Source: Marisa cornuarietis
Lineage: Eukaryota; Mollusca; Gastropoda; Architaenioglossa; Ampullariidae
Direction: 5' to 3'
NCBI GenBank assembly: GCA_004794655.1
Contig: SMMW01000481.1
Coordinates: forward strand, 1-64,000
Length of the DNA: 64,000 bases
Below the pieces are notes generated by a model that saw only the letters and a list, made by a program, of their open reading frames with translations, had not been told where the DNA came from and did no database searches. Positions 29,101-41,100 of this stretch are shown here, in pieces (the first letter of the stretch is position 1; every line of letters starts with the position of its first letter). The position numbers were made by a program, and so were the translations under genes.

Positions 29101-32100
29101 GAAAATTTGTGTTTAGCTGGTGGAGTTGTTTAAAGTATTCGTATGTAAGAAATCTGCCCTTTTCATCTAGTAAATCTCTTATGCTAAATATATTTTTTGC
29201 CAGCCAATCTTTATAAATAAAGGGCTTACCATCAATCTTGATGTCTGCATTATAAAAAAGGGGTTCTGCTAGGAGCTTGTCAGCCGTCTCTATTTTAACT
29301 TTATTTTTGAAAGATCTATATGAAAGTAGAACTTCCTTCCAAAATAAGTTGACTCTTTTGTAAGGTAGCTCACTGCCCAGCTGCTCTAAGTAATTAATTT
29401 CTGGTAGTACAGTTTGGATTATATTTGTCCATCTATGTTCACTAAATTTCAGTTTTCTAATCCATGATAATTTTAAAGCCAAAATAGAGGATGACATGTC
29501 AGGAATACCCAGACCTCCATTAGCAATGCATTTGGTACTAGTTTTTCTACTTATTTTATCTGGTTTTTTATTCCATACAAAAACATAAATTAGAGATTGT
29601 AGTTTATTAATAAGATAGTCTGGTGGGTTTGGCAATAGTAACCAGAGGTATGTTAATTTTGAAAGTATGACAGATTTTAGTATAGCAATTCTACCTATAG
29701 GTGTTAAAATTCTTTTCATCCATGTTTTCATAAGGTATAAGATTTCTTCAAATTTATTTTCATAATTTATTTTTTGCAAGTTTTTTAAGTTGTTAGTTAG
29801 CCATATGCCTAATATTTTAAATGAGGGGGGGTTCCATTTAATGTTGAGTTCAGGCATAAATTTTATTGAGCTATTTTTGAGGCTTCCTAGCCAAATTGCT
29901 TCTGTTTTATCGTAGTTAATTTTTAGTCCTGATGCTTTGCCAAATGTATCTACTACTCCTAAAATTTTTTCGAATGAAGTTTGGTCCCCCTTTAAAAAAA
30001 TTTGAGTGTCGTCCGCAAACTGCGATATTTTGTGTTCCACGTGATTAATTTCAATTCCAGATATATGTGTATCTGTTCTTGTCATTATACCTAGAATTTC
30101 TGCACAGAGTATGAACAAGTAAGGTGAAATTGGGTCTCCCTGTCTACATCCTCTTTGAATTGTGAACCATGAACTGACTTTTCCATTTATTAAAACAGCT
30201 GACTTAATGTTGGAATAAAATGCCTGAATCCACTTAAGTATGTCAGGTCCAAAACCAAACAAGTGCATCACTTTATGCATGAATTTCCAATCAACCGAGT
30301 CGAATGCTTTTTCAAAATCCAGAGATAATAATAAACCCGGTTGTTTATTGGTATTAAGGTAATCAATTATATCATAAGTGAGTCTAATATTGTCACCTAT
30401 GTATCTATTTGGTATGAAGCCTGTCTGGTCTGGATGTATTATATTTGGTAATACTGATTTTATTCGTTTAGCAATACAGCAAGATCCAATTTTATATACA
30501 ACATTTAGAAGCGTTATTGGTCGCCAATTTTTCAAGTATTCTCTTGGTTTATCTCCTTTCGGTATGCAGGTAATGATACCTTCTTTGTGGGAAGGGGACA
30601 TCTCTCCTTTGTGAAACCCTTCGTTTATAGCTCTTACTATAAGGTTTCCTATTTTTTTCCAAAAGAATTTAAAAAATTCAGCCGGAAAGCCGTCCGTCCC
30701 TGGACTTTTTCCATATTTTTAAGGGCATTTGTTGCCTCTACTAGATTAATTTCCCCTTCCAGCTTCTCAGCCTCCTGCCTATGAAGCTTTGGTATTTTCT
30801 TTGCTAAAGTAGTAATTTCAGTATCTGTTGCTTGTTTCTGCTTATAAAGATCTTCATAATAGCGTTTCGTTTCATTTATAATTTGCAAGTCGTCGGTAAT
30901 TACCGATCCATCATCTAGAACTAGTTTGGCTATGTGTTTGTTTACATAATGTCTATTTTCTAATCTACAAAAATATTTGGAAGGCTTCTCTCCATCTGCA
31001 ACCCATCGTGCTCTTGCTCTTATTAATACTCCCTCCATTCTTTTATCTCTTATTCTTGTTAACTCTTCCTTAAGTTTGCTCAGGTTTTCTTTTTCGTCTT
31101 CAGGATTCTCAAGCTTACTTTCCAGCTGATTTATATTTTCTTCTAATATTCTTTCTCTCACTGATGTGGCCTTCTTTTTCATTGTTGCATAAGCTATTGT
31201 CTTTCCTCTGATTAACATTAACAGAACTTCTAGGAATGTTTGGTCTGAGATTGTGAACTGTATTTGGTCATAGGGTATTTGGTTTAACTTTTCCTTTATG
31301 TAAACTGGGATCGCATATTGTGCTATCGTTTCGTCTATTAATTTGTTTACTTCATTGACATAGACGGTATCATGAAGCAAAGAGCAGTTAAATTTCCAAA
31401 AGGTTCTATTTTTCTCATTCTTGGTTAGCTTTAGGTTAAGTGTAATAATAGAGTGATCTGTTCTATAACCACTAAGTATATCCGCACTGGCCACCCAGTC
31501 TATTAGTGCTTCGTTTACTAGGAAAAAGTCCAGCCTACTTAACTGTGTAGGGGTCGATCTACGCCAAGTGTATTTTTTACAGTCAGGGTTTAATTCTCTC
31601 CACACATCACTGAGTTCCAATTTATCCATTAGTGATAAAACCTCTGCCTGAGAGCGTGGATTATTTATGTGTTTATAATTATAGTAGTCAAGACAAGGTC
31701 TTAAAACTAAATTCCAGTCTCCAGCTAAAATACAATGCGGAATTTTACTCTCTGTAATGTACTTTTCTAATTCTTTGTAGAATGTTGGATTGTCTTTGTT
31801 GGGTCCATAGATATTAGCCAGAAGGATATCTCTATTTTCTATCTTTACCGTGATTATAATATAGTTTCCACATATATCTTTATGGACTTTCTTGACTTTA
31901 AATTCAAAATTATTATTAAATAAAATGGCCACTCCTCTAGAAGAGGTATTATTAGATGCAAAGTAACATTCGTAACCCCATTCAACTCTGACTTGTTGTT
32001 CAATTCTTTGATCGAAATGAGTATCCTGTAAAAAGTATATGCTATAATTTTTTCCACGTAGGAAGTGAAGAACATCACGTCTTTTCCTAGCATCGCCTAG

Positions 32101-35100
32101 CCCCTGACAGTTAAGTGATGCTATGGTTAGAGATTCTGGGTTCAGTGGGTACATTTAATATAAAGGAGGAAGTAGAACATCACTGTACACTAGCCTATAC
32201 GCAATAGAACAATATTTACACTTACTGTATAACAGTATTTTACAATGTAGTGTCATTAAAGTAGCATAGCGGGGCACCAAGCTTAGATTGATACTGGTGT
32301 TCAAAACTTCCATTATTGCTGCAGATTTAAAAAAGGCATTCAGGCATAAATTCACACACACCATGCATTCAGGGCAAGACAGAAAAGAAAGAAAGACAGA
32401 GATAAAAACAAAACAAAACAAGAAAAAGCTAAGTATTTTGGAGGTATGAACTGCTCACTAGGAGGTGTCTACCCAAAACGCCGAGACAAAAAAAAAAAAA
32501 AAAAAAAACCTTGTCAAAACAGCGGCTAGCTTTGACAAAAATATGAATGGAATACAAATGTAAAAAGAGAGCTATCATAAAAAGAATTCTACCTATGTAC
32601 TATATGTTATGTTATATATACCCAAGCTACTGTTACACACACATACACAAACTAAGATCAGAGGTAGATAAGCAAAACCTACCCACTTATAAATAGTTAA
32701 GTCCGCAGGAACAGTCGGAAGTCCCGATGTCTGAATAAGTGACTTTTCATACTGTCAATGCGCGAGTGAGGACAAATGGTAACTGGCGAGAGCGTTCTCC
32801 AGCTTAGGTCTGTATTTACCGGCGGATCTTCGGCCAGAGGGTTCCGAACACGGTCCACATCTGTCACGCAAAATGTTGAGAGCACCAAGGTCTGCCGCAT
32901 CCCCCTGCACACCATGCGACCCTACCACTCTTGACGGTATCGAATATTAACACAAATGAAGGTGCAGGAACATCCGTATCGATAAGATCACCGTCCCCAT
33001 GCCCTTAAAAAAAACAAAAAAAAAAACCAAAAAAAACAAACAAACAAACCACACAGTAAACTTGCTTGTCGGATAACATCATGGTCTGCCAGGGTCTCAG
33101 TACGTCACCAGTTGTGAGATCAATAACTCAGGATACTCCCGATGAGGATGTGGATGGAAGCGACATTAAATCAGTCAAAGACTGAATTTCTCGAATCCTG
33201 TGGTCCGTTGATGATTTTACGAGAATTTTCCCGTTTTTTGACCACACGTCGGTCACACTAGGGTGGTCGCGGGCACGGGCTAGCAGTGCGTATCGTTGCT
33301 TTGTTAGGTCCTCGGTAATGATTATCCTTGTGCCCTTCAATTTCCTTCTGTTTTGGATCACCATTTCGGTGACCTTTCTCGACAGAAAACGAGCGATCAC
33401 TGGCCTTGGTTTAGTTTCACCCTCATTGCTCCTGCTCGTTTTTTTTCCCAGTCTATGCACCACTTCGATGTCGTTTGGCCGTATTTGGTCCAGGCCAAGT
33501 TTGTTATTGAGAATTTTTAGAACCTGTGCCTGACACGTTTCTGTGGTCTCTTTGTCTGCTTCAGGCACCCCAAAAATCCTGACGTTATTACGTCTTGTAA
33601 ATTGTTCTAGACTGTCTGTCCTGCTTTGGGCTGTTGTCGCTTGTAGCTTGGCTTCTTCCACTACTCGCTTCAGTTCACAGTTCTCAGCTCTTGATTGTTC
33701 CAGCTCTTTTTTAATTGAGTCGTTTTCTTGTCTTAATTCGAATACCACTTCTTTTAGTTCATCCACATCTTGAACTAGCTTATCCAGAGAGTTTATGATT
33801 TCTCCGAGTCTCCTCCATACGTCCGATAATGAAATGTCACCCTCCACCGACTCCCTCGTACTCACCGAGGCTTGAAGTGCAGACACGGCAACTGCGGCCG
33901 ACGCCATTTTGCCGGTGACTGGAAAAATATCGCAAATTGAGGGAGTCGACTGATTTCTTTGTGATCTGCGAGGCTGAGACAAGGGGTGTCTCTCTCTACC
34001 ACCAAGATCAGCAACAGGTGTAGTACTGCCGGCCGACTGATTTAAACCACGTTGTACCGGCTGAATTTTTGCTGGCTTCTTTCCCTTATTGTCCTTGACC
34101 ATGTTGACCCCTGTTATCGGTTTTCCTGCATTCTACCGAATTTTAAATCAAAAGCGCTTTTTAAGAATAATAGATCCCATGGTAGATAGGCAGACACCTC
34201 CAACTGGAAACACTAGGTGCACACAAAGAACATTTTGCGTGGTAAAAATACTAAAAATTCAGCAAATTACGCACGACAAGAAAATGTTGCGCACTCCTGT
34301 GTCTGAGTACAGTTCACCTCCCGAGACTGGTATTGTTGCTATGTGAGAGACTGGTATTATTGCTGTGTGAGAGAGACTGGTATTATTGCTATCTGAGAGA
34401 GACTGGTATTATTGCTATGTGAGAGAGAGACTGGTATTATTTCTATCTGAGAGAGACTGGTATTGTTGCTATGTGAGAGAGACTGGTATTATTTCTATCT
34501 GAGAGAGACTGGTATTGTTGCTATGTGAGAGAGACTGGTATTATTGCTATGTGAGAGAGACTGGTATTATTTCTATCTGAGAGAGACTGGTATTGTTGCT
34601 ATGTGAGAGAGACTGGTATTATTGCTATCAACGACTCAGCGGGAAGTACATAAGTAAAACAACACAAGGCGCTCTTTTATCATCATCGACTGTGGCTGAT
34701 AACATACATTACATTGGATATATGTGGGAATTTTATTGTACACTTAACGTTGGGACATTCGCTGTGGAAGTAATCCGTGATTTACTGTGAATTCGCTTTC
34801 ACCTTCGACCATTCAGGGAGCAGCTGTGTAGCGTACAAGGGGGTACGGCAATAGGGTATTGTATTGTATTTTTTTTTGTTCGACACACAGGTGTGCTTTG
34901 GTTTGACACTGCCATGCTGGAAATCACCAGAAATTGAAAGTCTCGGTTTTTACTTTATTTCACGTGCGAGCTGAGCAGAGGTCCATCTGTCCAGGTGGTT
35001 AGGGTGTCTTGTTGTTTTGTCGCTGTCACGCGAAATTCATGAGAAAATTGAGGTTTTTAGATATTTTAGTATTTTATGTGTGAGGCGGGCTGAGCTCACC

Positions 35101-38100
35101 TTGTGGCGATGTAAACAAGGGTGGGTATATTAGACCCGACCATAGCAAGTAGGATAATTCTCGATTTGGTCAATGGATATTCCGGCAATCTTGGTGTGTT
35201 GCTGCTGTGTGCTGTCACTGACGGGGGTTCAGTCATCATTCAGGCCTACCAGTCGTCATAGTGTATGTCGACGTGAGGCGCTAGAGAGAGCGCTGTTTAG
35301 TGACAAGAGTTGTCACCGTACTTACTGGTATTCAAGCCGAGGGCTGTGGTTCTACTACCAGCACAGTACAGAGAGAACATTTGCTGAATTAGGAGGCAGG
35401 CGTCTGAGAAATTTCCTGACGTAGACTGAGGGACTGCGCCGAGAGGAGGAAGGCTGTGGGAAACTACGGGTTTTGACGACTGGAGCTGACGAATAGACGA
35501 TTGGGGTTCGGCAAAGACGAGTGAAAGGGTGTCCGTGTATCTCCAAGGTGGGGAGGAGCATCCGATACAGCGAGGCTGAATGACTGACTTGCGTGGTGCG
35601 ATATCCTACTGACGATATCCGTACTTTCCGGAGGTCCACTGACGTGAGGCAGAGGCATGGGCTTCCGATGATTTAACACCAGACGAACATCCCCAAACGA
35701 AGTAAGACCTTGATTGAGGTAGAGTGAAGCACCAGGTGCCCTTCTTGTAAACCTCATACGTGAGGAGTTGTTTCACAGACCATTGCTCATTTTGTATACC
35801 TATTTGTTCTTTACGTGAGCTTGTGCTGCGTAGTAATGCAGTTAAGTGAGGGATTTTCCTGCTGAGTCTAGCAGTGAGCGTTTAATGTAATGATAACTAT
35901 CATGTTTGACTAGCTGCTTGTTGTTAAGTACTGATGGTTTGCCTTGTTTAGAGCAGTACTTTGCATATTCTTTGTGTATTTAAATTGTGACTTTGTGGTT
36001 AATAAGTATTTGTCTCTCTGAGGGACGTTCTACACCAGAGTGGTCATTTGTTGATTGTGTTGAGTTAACGAATGCGCGTGTCAGCGGGTGACTCGTAGTG
36101 TGTATGCGGGTGATCCGTGACAAGATGGAGACATCTGTCAGTGTTCCATGTGAAGGCGGAGCCATGTAGTTAAGTAAAATCTCAATTTATTGCAGCCATC
36201 CGGGCCAGATTATTCGCACACAACACTATCCCTCTTTGTGTGTTGCATAATATCTCTCCTATCAGTTTTATTTTACGTTGCAGCTTATTCGTATTCCTTA
36301 TTAAGATTATGTAATTGTTGGATTATACTCAACATAAGTTATCGGTGTTATACTGTTTAGTCTGTATATATGTGTCTGTGTTTTGGTAGACAGCAATAGA
36401 AATCACCGAAGAGGCAGTTTTTGGCCCACTGACTTGCAAACTTTGATTAATATGTTTAATAATTATTATTATTACGTTTATCGCATTTCTTGTGACTGTG
36501 TTAGCTGGGGGGGGGGGTCATTGTTCAATTTGTTTTCCTGTTTAATGCTGCTTTGCCTTAAGACTAAATCAGCGTGTGTTGTGATGCTACCACCGTGTAC
36601 GTGCGTGCGTACACGTACCCCCACCCCCAGATACTTGTTGACGTAATGTGCGAGTGCGAACGCCGTTCACTGTCCGCAGGGAGTTTCCCTTCCCCCCCCC
36701 CCCAAAGCTGAACATTTTCCTGCGCCACTGCTACAGACCCCCTCCTAGCGCCAGGAACAAACAAGTAGTTTCAAAGGTTTGCTAACTAACAATGTCATTC
36801 GTCATCCTGAGATGATGTTAGGGACGAGAGTTACCGCCCCTGACTGGCGACGACTGTAGTGTGTTGCAAGTGTGACTTAAGAGTCTTGAGGAAGGAGCCG
36901 AGTGTTGACTGTAAACTCAGCGAGGATTCCCGAATAAGCCTGTGTGGCAGGAAGACGTATGTGAAGTTTGTAAAGGTAAAAAAGAGTAATTCCTTGCCCA
37001 GACAAGATAATCTTATCTAAATTCCCTACTTATTCATTTATATTGTGAAACTTTGAACTGTTTAAGATGCGAGAGAATACATTAATATTAGGCTGTAAGC
37101 GAATTTATGCGGGAGAAAGATAAAGTTGAATGTAGGTGAAAATGAAACGAATTTTATGAGAATTGAAGTTAAGATAGTAGGACTTGTGTGGAGAGATACG
37201 TGTATAGACGGTTCATCTATTTAGGTATTTGTTTTTTTCATACTACCTGGTGTTACATACTTATATCATACTTATAGCCCGTTAGATAAAGTGAATGGTT
37301 ATGTGTATGGTTGCTTAGATATATCAGGGTATTGTCTTAAATGAAAAAGATAATTTAAAGGATAAGCAAAGGAGGCTCAAAAGACAAAAGAGAAGCAAGG
37401 CCAGCAAGAAATTTACTTTTGGGGCAACCTTTCACTACGATAGTGGGACGCCTACTGGCAGATCTGTGTTGTTTGTTGAGTGAAAGAACGCGTGTCGGTG
37501 CCAGTGCTCTGGTCTGTCTGTCCTGTCTCAGTGTGGTGGTTATGACAAATGAAAGATTTTTAAAGCAAGAGCACATTTTTTTTACATTTTACCTAATCCT
37601 TTCAGGGACAATTAGTCCTTAATTCTGTGTAAATTACTTACGTTACTATGATTTATTTTGAATAAGTTTACTAACAAATAATTGAAACTAGTTACCATTA
37701 ACACAAGTTCCATTGTAAGAATCGCAGGCGCCCACTACCTGCAAGTCCTTACAGTGTGGACTACATGCTAACGTACAGTTCTCACCCCAATATGCGGCTT
37801 GACAATCTGAAAAAAATTAATGTATTGTTCATATATATATATATAAACTCTATGCAAGTTTGACATTTTAGTGATCAATTCATTATAGCTTTTCAAACTT
37901 TAAGAAAACTGCAGCAGGGAAAATCAGGAAGAAAGCATTCATGATATCAAGAATAACAATACATGAAATCACCATTATTCTACAACATTGCCTTTACAAA
38001 CAGAAGCGCCCTGATCCGAATTTTGTGTGGACTGTGTTAGGAGTAATGCTTCACAAAAATAAATAAATGTTTAGAGTACAGTCTACAGAAAACTCCATGA

Positions 38101-41100
38101 TACCCAGATTTTCAGCCCTATGGAAAATTTCTTGATACAAGGCTGCACGTTGTTTCCTCAGTGCAGTTGCCACATGTCTTGTTACAGTCGAGGCCAAACG
38201 AACCGGTATAACAAGCTTCTTTACAGAAAAGTAACTGTTATCCTGCAGCACACCCTGTCTCACCTGCCGTCATAAATGTTTCACAGACTATGTTCTGTAC
38301 AGGTGTCGCATGTGTCGTTGCAACTCATGCCACACGTATCAGTTCTGCAGGAGTCATTGCAATAGCTTCCCTGATATCGAGACATGCAGTCCGTTGGACA
38401 TTCTCCTGTTACCATAATGCATATTGTTCCTAAGAGTAGTTGCCGCACGTGTTGCTAGAGTTGGGACAATGCTGCAAACTACTGTACACTAGGGTAGCTT
38501 GTATCCTACAGCACATCCTTTGTCTCAGCTGCTGGTAGAGAGTTTACAGGGACTATTTTCTGTACAGTTGCCGCACGTTTCCTTGCAGCCTGCGCCATAC
38601 CTAGCAGTTGTGCATAGTTTGATGTAGTATAGCGGCTGAAATCCTGCACTACATGACCCTAAACAATCTCCTGATGAGGCACCGCAAGTACCTCCTTCGG
38701 AACAACTACCACACGTGTTACTGCAGCCTACACCACAGGAGCCTTTCTTGCTTGTTTCATTACAATTCAGTGACTGATATCCGGGTACACAGCCCGTTGT
38801 GCACACCCCGTGTACTGGGTTACACGATCTTTCCGAAACAATTTCAGCAGCTGCTTGTGCAGTGGACACCTAATGAGACCATGCTGCACGTCTCATTTCA
38901 GTATGGCAAACAATATCCAGCTGTACAGTCTTGTTCGCACACTTCTGTTACAGGGCAACACGTTGTGTCCACATCTTTTTACGCAGTTTACACCGTAATA
39001 CGACATGTTGCATACTCACACTTAAACTGTACACAAAGCTAGAAACAATTTTGATCCAGTTGGTGTATTTTAACTTTGCGCCCAGCCAGCGATGGAGTGT
39101 AAATGTCGATATAATCAGGTATGTTCCTCTAGTACGAGGGAAAATGATAGCACTCCACATCATCGACACTTACCACTGCATTCGTCAAGGTATTTCTGCC
39201 GACCGTGAGCGTTTTATCAAGGCAACCAACATGAAGAAGCCCAGTGATCATGGAGGAAAAGCCCAGTGATCATGGAGGAAACCAAACATCATATGAAGGA
39301 CAGCACGTCAAGAAAACAAGAAATAAAAAGTAAAGAAATACACACAGTTAAAGAACCATCTCTTGTTATTACATATAGATGAGACCCTTTCCCTTCATGG
39401 AAGACAAACTTGGACAACTAACACAAGATTGCTTGAATGATGAAGATGGGGCAAAATAGGTCGATGATCTTCAAAGTACCAGAAACAGACCAGTAAATTA
39501 CGGTAGAGAAGACCACCCAGAAGATCACTTGGTGAAGGAGAAAATCCAGCATTTTTATTTTTCAAATAAGCAACTTGAAAGCCACTGTACTTCATGTAGT
39601 TCATCAGACATCTGGCTATTAAACGGGGAGTTCTGGACACCCTTCCTTTATACATTTCAAGCAAATGCGTTGTGTAACTTGTTAGTATGCCGAGAGGTAA
39701 ATAAACGAAAAGCATAGATGCTCTTAGAGAGAATGACATTACCAGTAAAAGTGTTTCCATCAAAAAAGAAATACGAGCACGCTTTTACCACTATTTTCTG
39801 TCGTTATTTCAGACGGTTTCCACTGCAGCATCGTGAAAAGTATCGCTAATGTCTGAAATACACATCCCTTCCCGCCGCACCGCACTTTGAAGATGACCTT
39901 CGTAAAGCAAGGATCGGTATAAGCAATGTCTTGAATTTCAAGTGTAGGCCAGTAAAAAGAAAGAGTCGTCGGAATACCCAACTTGAAGTTTAAGGGTAAC
40001 ACAGTTGAGAGGAGAGCACAGTGCTGGCACTGAAGAAGTGAAGGTGACAGCAGTCAGTGACGCCCACGGATTCATACCAAGGCGTCGCATTACCAAACGA
40101 CATCGCTCAAGCGCACAGATCCACAATCCAATATACATTTACGTGGTTCGTAAATCAAAACTGGAAAAAGTCACGGTCCACAATGATCCACAATGGGCCA
40201 CAATGATCTACAATGATCCACAATGGACCACGATGATCCACAATGGATCACGATGATCCACAATGCTCAACATTGATCTTTACGGTAATCCCTGTATCCT
40301 ACCTCCCTTAACTCCTAAGTATATACTTTTGATATTTCTGACGATACCTCTAAAAAAGCGAACTAGTGACACTGACCCCAGTTGCAGACTCAGGATTAGG
40401 CGCAGGTTAATGCACACTCAATCACGTTTTATATCTACCAAAGGGAAATAGTAAAAATATATACTACTCTGCAGTCAACTTACCGAAAACTTGAAGTTCG
40501 CAAATGTTTAGTAGTGGGTGGAGGTCAGATAATACTCTTCTTTGGCTCTCAAGTAGTATTATCCGTCCAACTCTGTTCGGTTGAAAACGGTGAGTGGTTG
40601 TAGTGATCCGTGGCCCAAAAGCGTATATTAAGATTCCATCGAGAAACACTCGCACATCGCTGAGTCGTTCCTCGTCTGTAAAAATAAAATACAGCTATTG
40701 CTATATAAAATAAAATATTATCGAACATTACATGCATGCATACAGACGTGAACGTAAACATACAAACAGATATTATGCCACACCACATGCCATAACTATT
40801 CGCCATAAATATTCATAGACATTATCGTACTTCTTCCACATGCTAGGGTAGTTTAGGAGAAGGGAGATAGGGTGTGTTATGCTTTTGGAGAATCCTGTTT
40901 GCTAAGGTGCATGATTAATGTCGGACACAATCACAGCAGCTACATTTTAACACCCAGTTCACCTCCGTCTTCTTAAATCGTAGCTGTCACGACCCACAGC
41001 GGGAAAATCTACTTGCATCATACTTCTGTCATCATCATCATCATCAATCATCAATCATCATCATCATCGTCACAAATATCCACTATTGTGTCACAACATT

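Larger units (their letters stand above)
27503..34322 (-). mobile_element. Near-complete L1/Tx1-like LINE, 6.8 kb
   Basis: Minus-strand element with a 5' end GGGAGGTGAACTG at 34322, ORF1 (34102-33128), a spacer, ORF2 (32154-28370, one frameshift), a 3' UTR and a 19-base poly(A) (poly-T 27503-27521 on the plus strand). It is flanked by a 13-bp duplication and splits a minisatellite. Two ORFs, an EEP endonuclease, RT and a terminal CCHC motif place it in the L1/Tx1 group; the exact clade needs a tree. It lies in the intron between MEGF exons 4 and 5, same orientation as the gene. Confidence 0.92.
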
